Source: Carex sylvatica
Taxonomy: Eukaryota; Streptophyta; Magnoliopsida; Poales; Cyperaceae
Length of the DNA stretch: 64,000 bases
Direction of reading: 5' to 3'
Assembly: GCA_964058845.1 (NCBI GenBank)
Contig: CAXKVR010000109.1
Location: 434,001-498,000 of the forward strand
Made by a program: the position numbers and the translations under genes. A model generated the notes under the pieces. That model was given only the letters and a program-made list of their open reading frames with translations, ran no database searches and was not told where the DNA came from. This document shows positions 47,067 to 59,605 of this stretch, piece by piece (positions within the stretch are counted from its first letter, which is position 1; every line of letters starts with the position of its first letter).

Positions 47067-50000
47067 TTGGCTTCCACTTGATTATATATTCTTTGATTGT
47101 GGCATACTTAAAATGTTGGAGCAGCGATGGATATATATTTAGAGTGAAAAATACTTGCTCCAGTGTATAATTTTCTTAATTACATGAAATATTACTGTCA
47201 TTCTCATAAAAAAATTCTAATTATTTAATTTATTCATCAAAATTAAAAAATTGGTTATTTTCCCACTAAATGAAACTTAACAAGAAACATAGATACTTTG
47301 CAAAATAGTACTTAATAATGAAGTCAATTATTATTAGTTTGTTACTTCTACCAATACAAATTTAACTTTTTTCATCAAGACAAAATAAACAGTTAAACTT
47401 GCACATTAGCATTCATCATTTGACCTATTAGGATGCAAAAGAATTAATCTTATTTGTAGTTGGACAATAAGGTTTTGCCCATTTCAAGAGAACGGTAAAT
47501 TAGTCCCTTCATCTTTAAGTAAAAGATTAATCATAAGCTCAAGTCAAGGTTTAAAATTAAATTGAAGAAATGGGAAATAAGAAAAGATTGTTGTTTTTGG
47601 TGGAAAAAAAAAAAACTCCAAATTTTGATGGAATAATTAGATTTTTAGAAGTTTCTGATGGATATGACAATAATTGCCCCTACATGTTTTGCATTCCTGC
47701 ATGTTTTGTACTCCTGCATGTTTTGTGCTGACAAACATAATCCTTTTGTGCAGAACGGATATACACACGATGTGGAAGCTTAAAATTGCAGAAGGTGGAC
47801 CACTGGTGAAAACTTGCTATGGACATATTGGAAGAGAAACATGGGAGTTCGATGAAACGCTTGGATCTAGTGAAGATCGAGCAGCAGTAGAAAGGGCTCG
47901 AAAGGAATTTTCCCTAAATAGGCACCATAGGAGGCAAAGCTCAGATCTTCTTGCAAGGATGCAGGTTAAATTTATATTTAGTTATATTTGTTACAGTAAG
48001 TTGTAGATGTTATAAAATATACAAGAAGGTTCAATATGATTGAAGAGAAAATTTATCTGTGCCATGACAAAGATCAGGAATTGTCATTCATAAGGTATCA
48101 GTTTTTTTAGTAAAATAACTTAGATATTGTATATGTGAATTGTGATAGAACAAGTTGCAATTTGATGACAATTGTTACTTATTTTCACCTAGTCAGTTGA
48201 TTTTAACTTTTTAAGTTAATTAGATGGTAATTCGGCTGGTATAAAAGGGTTTGATTTGGCTCTATGTAAAATAGTCTGGTTAATATGAAAGTTGATCTTT
48301 ATTTAGCACCATTACTAAATATTCCCTGCTCTGTAGGTTCCAATTATCATCAACTTCAATGCCTGAATCATTTGAATCCTAATTGATTGTTCTTGACAAC
48401 AGTTTATCATTCAGTGCCCATTTTGTTCTCCTCCGAGTTTTAATTTTCAAATATTGTCTAAGCATTGCTATTTACAAATGATTTTTAGACTAATAACTAA
48501 AGCTCAATATCTCAATTATCTTCAGTTAAATACATATGCCTTCAGTGTTAGGCCCCTAATTGTAATTTCTTGTTCACAATTAAGTTAAAAACCATAATAC
48601 CGACATATATATATCCGTCCTTGCAAAGTTTCCATCTCTTTATAAGTTTCTTGTTTGCTTAAACTGCAGCTAGCCAAAGAGAACAACTTCGATTATTTTA
48701 AAAGTCCAGGCAAAACTGAGGAGAATTGTGAAAAAACAGCTTCAGTAGCTCTGCAGAAAGCGCTTGATTATTGTTCAGCAATTCAGGCAAAGGATGGACA
48801 TTGGCCTGGAGATTATCCTGGACCTTTATTTCTCACACCTCTTTTGGTATATCTATTTTTAATTTTTATATCTTTTTCACCTACTTCAGTATTGCTCTTT
48901 ATTTTAGTTCATTTCGCCTTCAGTGCTTGTGCCTTTTATTTTCATATTTTCCTGCTATGTTGGTGGCCAGGCACTTTGTATGTCATTTTTACACATGCGA
49001 CGTTACACATGAATTTTGTTAATTAATGCAGGTCATTGTTCTTTACGTCACTGAATCTTTTCATGTATTATCTTCTGAGCACTGCAAGGAGTTGTGTCGT
49101 TACATGTATAACATTCAAGTAAAACACTACCACATTTAAATACCATCTAAATACATGAAAAATTCAGAACTTCTTCACTGGACCTAGATCTTTACTTATG
49201 AGCAAAACACATCAATTAAGGCTTTATATGCTTTCGCTTTTCTCTGATTAAATAACAGAACGAAGACGGTGGTTGGGGTCTACATGCAGAGATGCCCAGT
49301 TGCATGATATGTACTGCTCTAAACTACACTGGTTTAAGGCTCCTTGGAGAAGAGGCGGATGAGGAGGCCATGCATGAGGCAAGAAAATGGATCCATGATC
49401 GTGGTGGAGTTACTACGATAGCATCATGGGGAAAACTTCTTCTCTCGGTAATTATTTTTTTCACTAGCCGAAAGAAAAATACAGCTTTCCTTGAATAATC
49501 CGGCCCAATAAGGAAGCCCGAATTTGCCATTATCATTTATAAAAATGTGAAAAGGATCTTTTAAAGGCCACTTGTCCAGAAATGACTTGGCCTAATAGAG
49601 AAGTCCAAAATTGCCTTTATAAGTACCAAAGAAACAGATAAAACAAGCTAGCACATAATTAGCCCATCCCTTGATTTTTTTTTTCTTAGATAAAAACCTG
49701 GACCATTCGAATTTTTCTTGTCAAATAGGGTTTTATGTAGTTATAGTTACTTATTCTAGTATCTATTTTACATAGAAAATTGGGCAATCGCTTATATGAC
49801 AACTTTGTTTTCAAAAGGCATTGCGTATTGCTTGTAATCTTCAACGGGTTTCATATTAAGAAATGTTTTAGATACTGTTAATTTTCTTGTGGATTGTTAG
49901 CTCACATAAATCTTAGCACGCTGCACGCCTTTCAATTATTAGGCAGAACTGAAACAATTATCTCCTATATTATATAGCAAATTTTGGTAATAATGCAATT

Positions 50001-53000
50001 TTCACAGGGAGTCATAAGTTAAACAAAAATTAGCTGCAAAATCTGATCTGAATGTACACATAAGAACTGTCAGAAGAATCTGGTCAATGGGACCATTGTA
50101 CACAATTAATCCCTCTTCACACTATGTAAAATACAGAATGGAATAATTAAGCTGTTACCTTTGCAATTGCAACCTAGTCCTATCACATTATATAGTGCAT
50201 AGAATATTTCAGTGAAGAATATTGGGAATTTAATAAAGTTGTGAGCTCTAATGTGAATTTCTAACAGGTGCTTGGGGCATATGAATGGTCAGGCGTGATA
50301 CCCATGCCGCCAGAGCTTTTTCTTCTTCCTTCTTTTTTGCCCATCCATCCAGGTATAATACCAGCATATCATGGTATCTAGTAGTGCAGAAATATATTAT
50401 TTTACGTTTTTAACTACCACTTTGTAATACAGGGAAATACTTCTGCCGTATAAGATTGATTCTGGTAGCATTTTTATATTTATATGGAAAACGATTTGTT
50501 GGTCCCATCACAAAGACAGTGCTATCCTTGAGAGAAGAGTTGCACATTGAACCCTACCACAGCATAGATTGGAACCAAGCACGCAAACTGCTTGCTAAGG
50601 TAGCATTGTCGTTTTGCTATACTTTCCTTGTTAGTAATGTTCTCTTTTTTACTAAGAATTCCTTGGAATCTGAATGTAGGAAGACAGATTTGTACCACGC
50701 GCAAGATTGCAAGAATACTTGTGTGAATTCCTATACAAAATAGGTGAACCTCTATTTACCACTTGGCCCATTTCACTAGTGAGAAAAAGAGCACTAGATG
50801 CAATTGAGAAATATTTACAATATGAAGATGAAGACACAATGTACATATGCATGGGAGCATTTGAAAAGGTCGAGTAGGTATTCAGCATTGCTAGTTTCTT
50901 TGTTTATTTGAAGTAGTTTTATTCTTTTCGAGAGGAGCCTATTTATGATTAGCAGAATTAATGCAACTGTTTCACGTATTTTTTTTTTTTTAAATATATA
51001 TAAAGTGCCCCAAATGTCCCAATAGAAACTGACAAAATGGAAAAATAGAAAGTGCCCCAAATCAATACTCCCATGACATTTTCAGGAACTGCTATACTTG
51101 CATAACGTTACTATGACTATGAAGGAATACCACAATGAAAAACATACATTATATTGCAATGAATCCAGATAGCCCAAGTAAGATGACAAACATACATTAT
51201 GTTAATTACTCTTATGTGTTTATAAACTTTAATGTACATGGTAACAATGCAATTACAAATGATTGAAATTTTTTTATGCAAAGATAAATTTAGCTCATAG
51301 TTATCTTCTGAACAGTGTCTTAGGACGCTCTGTTCTTTTGTGAGGGATCCAAATAACAACAGGCTCCAGGACCATCTTGAAAGAATACCAGACAAACTAT
51401 GGATTGGTGAAGATGGCATGAAATGGAGGGTATGCTTTTCAATTTATTGTTTTCTTACATTTCTAGGGCAGTCAATAAAATCCTTCAAACTACAAAAATT
51501 ATAATTTGTATAGGCTTCAGCTGAAACTACAATAGAAAAAGAAAAAGTAAACTATGGAAGAAAAGAGAAAGAAAAACTATGTATATATGGTAAGGCTAGT
51601 TTATTTCTTTTTTAAATGGTACTAGATGTTTGATACCACCTTGAAAAACTGGCCTTTGGTTTCATAATGAAATGCTGAGCTAAAAAAGGATCGAAGTCCA
51701 ACTACATATATAAAACAGAAGAAGTAAAATCTGTAAGAAGTGAGGACTCTGAGAAAACCTTGGTCCATTCTCTACCTCTGAAAGATTTACAGAAGCAGAT
51801 GTTTGATATGAAATTTTCAGTTGGTATTTTTAAGTGTGATGCATTTATTTAATTAAGAATTTTTTTCACCTATCTTGCTGTCAAAATGGCACCGAGTAGC
51901 CCGATACTATAGTTGGAGAACCCTTGCACCTAGGGTGTCAGATAAATGACCGACTGAATAGGTCAAGCTGCACCTGACTAAACCTGATATGGCCTATCTA
52001 AGAACCACCCAAGTTTATTACTGGCTCAGGCAGAGGTAAATCCAAACTATAGAGATAAGATCAGGTCATACCCCTATACGTAAATACTAAAAAATATCTA
52101 CCCAACCCAAACTAAACCAGATGATGTTATCTGGCATGTCATGGAATTGTTATTGTATATGATACAGGTGCCTTACTCAGTTACTCTTTCCATCCAGCTA
52201 AACATTCAGTCATACAAAAGATAAAACAAATACCATCAAATTTGTTAATTAAGTTTACAAAAATTTGTGTAGTCCTGAACTTAATCCAACAATTAAAACA
52301 TATAATAATATTTCAAATTAAATTAACCGTCAGACTGAATTTTTAGGATTCACTCCCATTTCTTCTTGAAAAATGAACCAAATGAGCACTATGTTTCTAG
52401 AGTAGCCAAATGTTAAGACATCAACCTTTAAGGGGTTAACAGTGACATGTTGTCATAATAACAACAGATATTTTATTTAGTATATTTTATACAGTTGTTC
52501 AAGATTTAACTCCCGTCCTTCTCCTGTATTATAATTAGGCATCTTCAAGTCAGTTATGGGATGTTGCTTTAGCAGTTCAAGCAATATTCGCATGTGACCT
52601 TGGTAAAGAGAAATGGAATACACTAAGAAAAGCTCATGATTTCATAAAAGCCTCACAGGTAAATTTATCACAAACAAATAACTTTATGTTCTTGATTTCT
52701 AAAAGTATCTTTCATTCTTAGTTAAACAATTCAGCAATGTCCGATATATATCCACCAGTTATTGCACTTAGAATAGTGGTGGAGCCAAAATTTCCAATCT
52801 GCGGAAATAAAAGAAGATCTAAAATTTTTCATTCCATAAAGTTACCAATTTCATACAAATTTTAGGGTTTTTTAGTTATCCAGTGGGGTTAATTGACCCC
52901 AACGAGAGCTCACTTAGCTCTCCCACTAACTAAGAAATTCAATAAAACGTACTTAAAGAAGCAAATTGTTATGCCGATAATCAGGTATTTCACTTTGAGG

Positions 53001-54680
53001 GAGTTAGTAAGACATCTAATGAAAATTTTGAAAATAATTTCAAACTAGTCTATGATGATATTTTTTTGTTTTTAGTTACTGGACAACCCCACAGGTGACT
53101 TTCGTCGTTATTACCATCATATTTCTAAAGGTGGTTGGGGCTTTGCAACCGCAGATGAAGGATGGGTTGTTTCGGACTGTACAGCAGAGGCTCTCAAGGT
53201 TACATGGATAAAATGAAAATTCTGTTAAGCTATGAGAGTTTGCATTGGGAACTTCAAAACTGTTATTATGTTGATTTGTTATTCTACAGGCATTGCTACT
53301 GTTGTCAAGAATTTCATCAGACCTTGTTGGTGACCATGCAACAAGAGAAAGCATGTGTGAAGCAGTTAATATAATTATGTCTTTACAGGTCCTTTTTCTC
53401 TCTGCTGTTGTTCCATTTTCTTTTCCTTAATTGATATTCAAAAGATACATTTGGAGTCGCATTATTTCTTGACTCATAAACCATAAAATATTTAAGCAGA
53501 ATCCTGATGGTGGTTTCTCATCATGGGAATTACAACGAGCATCTCCATGGGTTGAGGTATTATGTGCATTAACAATTACATATTCTCGTTTCTTTTTTTT
53601 TGCTTAGCATACCGGGGGAAGTAGATTGCAAATTAATTCATGAACAAAAGCAAGAATTACTACCAACCATCATAATTAGAAATGCAAGGGATTTGATATT
53701 TTGTTATCTCAAGCACGAATTGAGACATTTATATATTTCTACCATTTATTTAAATTAAACTCGATTCCTGATATAGTATGTTAGATTTAATAACTCATTT
53801 CCTTTAATTTTAATGGTAGGTGTTAAACATGACAGACATGTTCAAGGACGTGATGGTGGAATATTCGTAAGGATTGCAAATTTTTCCTAAATGGGTTCCA
53901 ATACAATGTTTGGAGCTAAGAAAAAGAAGAATGACTCAATTAATTTCAGGTATGTGGAATGCACGTAGTCAGCTATCCAGGCATTGGTGCTGTTTAAAGA
54001 GAAATATCCCTTACACCGCAGTGATGAAATAGAAAACTGCATAAAAAAGGCAACAGATTTCGTCCAGAAAAACAAAATGATGATGGTTCATGGTAAGGAT
54101 TCTTTTATTGCATCAAACTTGTTTACTTGTCTGTCCTTCTAATTCACTTTCTTTATTGTGGTGGAATTTCCTTTTTTATATAACTTTATGTTTTATGCCT
54201 TTATTTTATTCTTGGAGGCCGCCAGCAAGTAGTTTTTACCATCTTAGTTTTACCATAGAACAGTATAATATGCAAAAGAAATCACATTAATAAATGACCT
54301 CACCAAAAGTAACCAACTGACATGCATCTACATGTAAAAAAAAGAAATTAAGTGGTATTACTAGCTGGTATACACGGGACAATTATTTTATGAATATGCA
54401 TGTAGGTTTGGATCATGGGCAGTGTGCTACACTTATGGAACATGGTTTGGAATAGAAGCTTTATTGGCAATTGGGAAAAGCTACGAAACTTGTGAGGCCA
54501 TTCGCAAGGCTTGTGCATTTCTCCTTTCAAAACAACTGCATGATGGAGGCTGGGGCGAGAGTTATCTTTCTAGCATAAAAGAGGTAAAGTTTTTGGAAAA
54601 TACATTGTTTTAAGTAAAAAAATCTATCAAATTAATTTGTTTTGGGTAGCGTGTAGACCTTGCTTACCAGATAACACACA

Positions 54681-54681
54681 C

Positions 54682-54712
<31 letters not shown>

Positions 54713-54721
54713 AAAAAAAAA
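54681..54721 (+). repeat. Homopolymer tract C22-A19 in pseudo-OSC intron 15
   Basis: Counterpart of 15254-15306 with fewer C. Confidence 0.95.
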
Positions 54722-55050
54722 CTTTTTTTTTTGGCTGAGCTTGTTGAAAATTAATTCGAAAGTAGTTTTAGATGATCTCTACATGAGTTGATTTACAAGC
54801 AGTTTTTAGACGTATGAGAAATCCACTGGCTATTTTAGGTATTGGTTATTTAATTTTAAACATAGTTATATTAGGAATAGTTTGTGTAGTGGGTGCTTAA
54901 TTTAGCAAAGTTGTGGGTGTTTATTTTACAAATGTTGTAGTGCTTTAAATATCGTAGAACTCTATGTAATTGAGTAAGAAAGAGAGAAAATAAAGTTTTG
55001 TTTCTGTACAGGAAAATACTGTTCTTTTCAATCTTTTGCATACTGGCACA

Positions 55051-55750
55051 AAGCAGTGTAGTATTGCTGAGTTTATCCCAACGGAACTTTGAATCCATAC
55101 AGAAGTCCAATTTTGAATTAACCTGTGCTTTTTATTATTTCAAATATATATGTATAATTTTTTGGATTTCAAACATTTTGTATTTCTGCATAAAAACATT
55201 GAAAAGTTGATTTGTAAAAGTAAATATTGCTATGCTAGATTTCAGAACTGTACCGGTGAGAACAGACACATTATCAATTTTGTTTGAGATTTTTTATTTT
55301 TTTTAAGGTTGATTGAGATTGTTTTTACCTCCATAAAATTTTATAGTTAATTAGGTAATTTAGTTTCAACCCATAAATAAGTGAAAATGTTTTTAATTTG
55401 AAGCAGTGTAGTATTGCTGAGTTTATCCCAACGGAACTTTGAATCCATACAGAAGTCCAATTTTGAATTAACCTGTGCTTTTTATTATTTCAAATATATA
55501 TGTATAATTTTTTGGATTTCAAACATTTTGTATTTCTGCATAAAAACATTGAAAAGTTGATTTGTAAAAGTAAATATTGCTATGCTAGATTTCAGAACTG
55601 TACCGGTGAGAACAGACACATTATCAATTTTGTTTGAGATTTTTTATTTTTTTTAAGGTTGATTGAGATTGTTTTTACCTCCATAAAATTTTATAGTTAA
55701 TTAGGTAATTTAGTTTCAACCCATAAATAAGTGAAAATGTTTTTAATTTG
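55051..55750. repeat. Perfect 350-bp tandem duplication in pseudo-OSC intron 15
   Basis: 55051-55400 and 55401-55750 read the same throughout, both starting AAGCAGTGTAGTATTGCTGA and ending TTTTTAATTTG. Copy A has one such segment (about 15639-15988). The lack of differences between units points to a very recent event or an assembly artefact. Confidence 0.9.
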
Positions 55751-57549
55751 TTCGCAAAAATTTACTACACAATCCTGGTTAAAGCCTTTTGCTTCTCTTT
55801 AAACATATCATATATATCTTACAGGAATATACAAATCTAGTCGGAAATAAATCAAATTTGGTGAACACAGCATGGGCAATGCTCGCACTTCTAAAAGCTG
55901 GCCAGGTTTTACCGTGTTGTTTAATTATGTATTAGATTTTCATGTGTACCTTTTAAATAACAAATATCATTGAGATCCCAGCAAAACCAGATAATTAATA
56001 TGGATGCCCTTACCTAAGTAGCAAACTATCATCCACAAGCGGAGAGGGCTATTTTACCCTAAAAAAATCGAGATCTCAAGGAAAAAAAAAATTTCTCTTG
56101 CACAAGTGTAGAGGGTTGCTAAGCTATGCTTTCAAGGTCACCAATGATAAAGTTGGAACCATGCTACTTCTAAATTTAAAGGGATTACATGGTATTCTGA
56201 GGTTTTGCAGGGTTTTTAGAAAATGAATGCCTGTTTTTCTATTTCCATATTTTCTTTCAAGTGTGATTATTCATGAAATAAATTTTATGTTCTGGCACTC
56301 GTCACATATCATGCCAGCCAAGTCTAAACCTATACTTATGCTTATTCATGTCTCATAACTCTTGCTTCCCTTTTAAATATGCACCAATATATTTTCAAAA
56401 CACCATCCAAAATATACTAGACTACCAACATATATTCAAAACATATACTACCAACTTTCAGGTTGAAAGAGATCCAACTCCAGTGCATCGAGCAGCCAGC
56501 CTACTAATTAGCATACAATTAGAAAATGGAGACTTCCCCCAACAGGTACATAATACCACAAACAAAACAGTTATAATTTTTTGAAAGAAAAAGGTGAGGG
56601 TCAAGCCATAAAATTTCACTCAATCAAAGGTTGCCGTTTTATAACTTGCATGTTTTGAATGAAGATTATTGACATTAAAACCAATAAAACAGCCCACTAA
56701 TGACTAGCAACCTGGTAGTATATAGGTCCCATTTGTAATTATACTTTTTTAACTGGATGTTTGGGAATAATACAAGTGTATTTGTACTATTAGGAAATGC
56801 TGGGGAGCTTCATGAAGTTTGGATTCCTAAATTTTATGGCGTATCGAAACATCTTTCCAATTTGGGCTCTTGCAGAATATAATAAAAGTAATGTGCTCTC
56901 CAACACCGCGTAAATTCCTATATGTATATTGTTTTCATAGTAAATAATTTCAACTTTATTTTATGGTGAAATTTCATGTATCCCGTCAAAAGTTTGTAAT
57001 TTCAATATTACGTATTTACCCCTCAAAAGTTTGTAATTGTATCTACTGAATTGAATCTGTATTATTTCGTGACAGATTTGTTGTTTGTTTGTATATAAGG
57101 AAATTAAGAATTTTCCTCAGTTGTATGTATTTCACCTTCTGTAGAAGTCTACTGCAATGTACCAATGTGTTCATCTCATTTGAGTTTCTCTCTTAATTGC
57201 AATAACTATACCAAAACACCAAAGTCCTGTTCATTATGTTTAACTAAGATGTGATAAACAGATGGACACAATGTCAAAATATCCCTACATAATCAATCAT
57301 AATTATTTTTTTATTGAAATTGCAGCTCTTGATCTTCCAATTCTAAATTATCAAGATGTAACAACAAAAAACCACAAAACATTTTGTTCTAGTTGGTCTA
57401 ATTAAAAACACTGTTCATAAAAAAAAATTAATTAAAAAGCTAGCTATACCATAAACCCTAAAAACACTTTTCGTAATTTTAATAAATAATATTAAAAATT
57501 GATATTGGTTATCTATTTAGAGACTACCTGTTAGTATTAGAAAAAAAAA

Positions 57550-58300
57550 TTGATAAATAAATACGTCGCAGATTTTTATGGGCAGACAATACATCTGATA
57601 GAAAGAAGTATAATTTAATTTCTTGATCGATTGTTTGTTCTCCTAAGTCCCAAAGTGAATTACGTATACTAAATTTGATTTCAATGAATATTGCTCTCCT
57701 TGCCAAGTGGTGGTTTAGATTTAAAGACCCCATTATATCAGGGAAATGGAAGGCTATTTTAACTGATAAATATATTTCATCTGGACTCGACTCACACCAT
57801 TTTTCTGCTTTTTGGGCAGGTATTATTTATTATAGAGTCATATTTGATTTAGGCATTAATAGATGTGTTGGTAATGGTAATAACACATCTTTCTGGTTAG
57901 ATAGATGGTTTGGTGATTGTTCTTTATATAGTTATTTCCCTCAATTGTTTAGGGTGGTTTCAGACCCAAATATTCTGTAGCAGCAGCATTTTCCAATTCT
58001 ATAGATTAATGATAACTTTTTGTAGACAGTTGACAGGTGTTCTCCGTGTTGAATTGTTTCAATTACTTTCTTTGGTTACTTACGATAGGGTCTTTACTGA
58101 CACTTCTAGATCTGATTTAGTTACTTGGAGATGGAGCCCTAATGGTCGATTTACTGTGAATTCAATGTATAAGTGGTTAGAGTTTGGGGGTATTCCCAAT
58201 AATACTTTTAAAACTATTTGGAAAGCTAATATCCCTCTCAAGATGAAGTTAATTAGTGCGAAAATTAGTGCGACACAGGCTTTAACACTCAAAAAGGTAA
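57550..58300 (+). pseudogene. LINE (non-LTR retrotransposon) 3' ORF2 fragment
   Basis: The translation has the hallmarks of the region after the reverse transcriptase in plant LINEs: RRRFLWADN at the start, then ALLAKWWFRF, later TSFWLDRWFGD, then a zf-RVT-like segment TWRWSPNGRFTVNSMYKW and IWKANIPLKMKL. It is decayed: TGA replaces the Trp of the LISW motif near 57625, TAG occurs at 57978-57980, and a frame change is needed before the last segment. The start lies about 50 bp from the end of the segmental duplication. Confidence 0.85.
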
Positions 58301-58479
58301 TACACTATCGAAGGTATGAACATGAGAGGGAGAGAAATTACAGAAAAGAAGTGAAGGCGAGGGAAGTAGGCAGAGAAATTGATGGAGAAGCAGCAAAGAA
58401 GAGGGAAGATTTAGGGTTCAGCCTTTTTCCATGAGTGACGAGTGGCGACACTACCCAAGCCCTGTTTGAGAGGGGTTCC

Positions 58480-58654
58480 GTATCCTCCCAGGTAACTGAC
58501 TCATTACAATTGAAATGAACGGTTTAAATTTACTCTCAGCCGGTCGTGATTCGGGATGACAGAGGGGCAGATCATTTGTGCTTTGAGATGCGTGCCAATT
58601 CATTTTCGGACCGTCCGATTCAATTCTATTCAGTCGGGTAACCTGAGGGGATAC
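58480..58654. mobile_element. Small inverted-repeat element (175 bp)
   Basis: GTATCCTCCCAGGTAAC at the left mirrors GTAACCTGAGGGGATAC at the right with small mismatches. Related in layout and ends (TATCCTC) to 38359-38523. MITE-like; non-coding. Confidence 0.6.
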
Positions 58655-58829
58655 GAATTCACAGGATTGAAACCGGTGTATCAAAACAACAATTGTTACT
58701 TCTTCTTTTTTCAAGTCTACTAACCAAAGTTTTTTAAAAAATAATGCGTAAATTAAAGGCAATAAAATTATGTTAAAATTTTAATTATCCCTATTTAAAT
58801 AGTAAATATGTATCATATAGTATATTATA

Positions 58830-59253
58830 GAGGTTGGCTACTCAACTTTCATAAGCATGTGAGGGCACATACTTATAAGTCATTTTTACATTTTCAAAAT
58901 TCAAAAAGTCGATCTGAACCGTTAGATGTGATCTCTATATTAAAATGTGCTTGAAGATCAAATTTTACATTTTTCTAAAATTTTTTACTATTTATTAAGC
59001 CACTTTGAAAATCGCTGATCCATCGGTAGCTTTTGATTTTACTATTTTGTTAAGCCACTGTTGGATCAGCGATTTTCAAAGTGGCTTAATAAATAGTAAA
59101 AAAATTTAGAAAAATGTAAAATTTGATCTTCAAACACATTTTAATATAGAGATCACATCTAACAGTTCAGATCGAGTTTTTGAATTTTGAAAATGTAAAA
59201 ATGACTTATAAGTATGTGCCCTCACATGCTTATGTAAGTAGAGTGCCAACCTC
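58830..59253. mobile_element. Fold-back MITE (424 bp)
   Basis: The whole element is an inverted repeat with arms of about 190-200 bp. Ends are GAGGTTGGC...GCCAACCTC, and GCATGTGAGGGCACATACTT in the left arm is mirrored in the right. Internal words (GTTCAGATCGA, AATGTAAAATTTGAT) are shared with the MITE at 19145-19548, suggesting the same Mutator-like superfamily. A clear target duplication was not found. Confidence 0.75.
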
Positions 59254-59462
59254 GTTTATTATATATTATGAAAAAATTATGTTATTCACAGTTATAAAAA
59301 ATATATATATTCAATCCGTAACAGTATATATATTCGAAAAAACGGATACATATATTGTTTACCACTATCTGATTTGTTTGATCTGTTTGCACTCCTAATA
59401 GGGATGTCAATGATACTCTTTCAACCATTTATTCGATCCGAACTATATTCGATAAAGCAGGA

Positions 59463-59605
59463 AGGTTTCCTTTCATAGTTTATTTAATTCATTAGTATAG
59501 CTAAAGTTCCCAACTTTAAGCAGTTAGTTTTTTGGTTTCCTTTCATAGTTTATTTAATTCATTAGTATAGCTAAAGTTCCCAACATTAAGCAGTTAGTTT
59601 TTTGG
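59463..59605. repeat. ~71-bp tandem duplication
   Basis: GGTTTCCTTTCATAGTTTAT ... AAGCAGTTAGTTTTTT occurs twice back to back with one base difference (CAACTTT / CAACATT). Confidence 0.9.

Larger units (their letters stand above)
47770..56913 (+). pseudogene. Oxidosqualene cyclase pseudogene, 18 exons, broken in exon 14
   Basis: Exons: 47770-47964, 48670-48846, 49032-49118, 49259-49447, 50268-50352, 50433-50599, 50680-50868, 51316-51429, 52539-52658, 53076-53198, 53290-53388, 53500-53556, 53820-53866, 53950-54092, 54406-54583, 55825-55905, 56462-56545, 56794-56913. Splice sites are intact and exons 1-13 stay open. In exon 14, TAG at 53966-53968 replaces the TCG (Ser556) of copy A, ending the protein at 555 aa, and one A is missing from the run at 54068-54072, shifting the frame (143 vs 144 nt). 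Asp475 of DCTAE survives, but the last ~196 residues, including several QW motifs and aromatic core, would be lost. Other changes include Phe to Cys in exon 2, Arg to Cys in exon 3 and Arg to His in exon 10. Recent pseudogene, or sequencing error at both sites (less likely). Confidence 0.9.
40751..57498. repeat. Segmental duplication, copy B (contains the pseudo-OSC)
   Basis: Direct copy of 1304-18442, same orientation, offset about 39.4 kb. Copy-specific changes: an insertion at about 40976-41907 with a long palindrome, a 57-bp tandem duplication at 46957-47066, a 350-bp tandem duplication in intron 15, and loss-of-function changes in OSC exon 14. It lacks the 775-bp Mutator-like insertion and the copia element, whose empty sites are preserved. 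Its right edge is adjoined by a LINE fragment. Confidence 0.92.

Noticed and set aside
53076..53354. 92-codon minus-strand frame
   Set aside because: Lies antisense over OSC exons 10-11; no independent coding signs.
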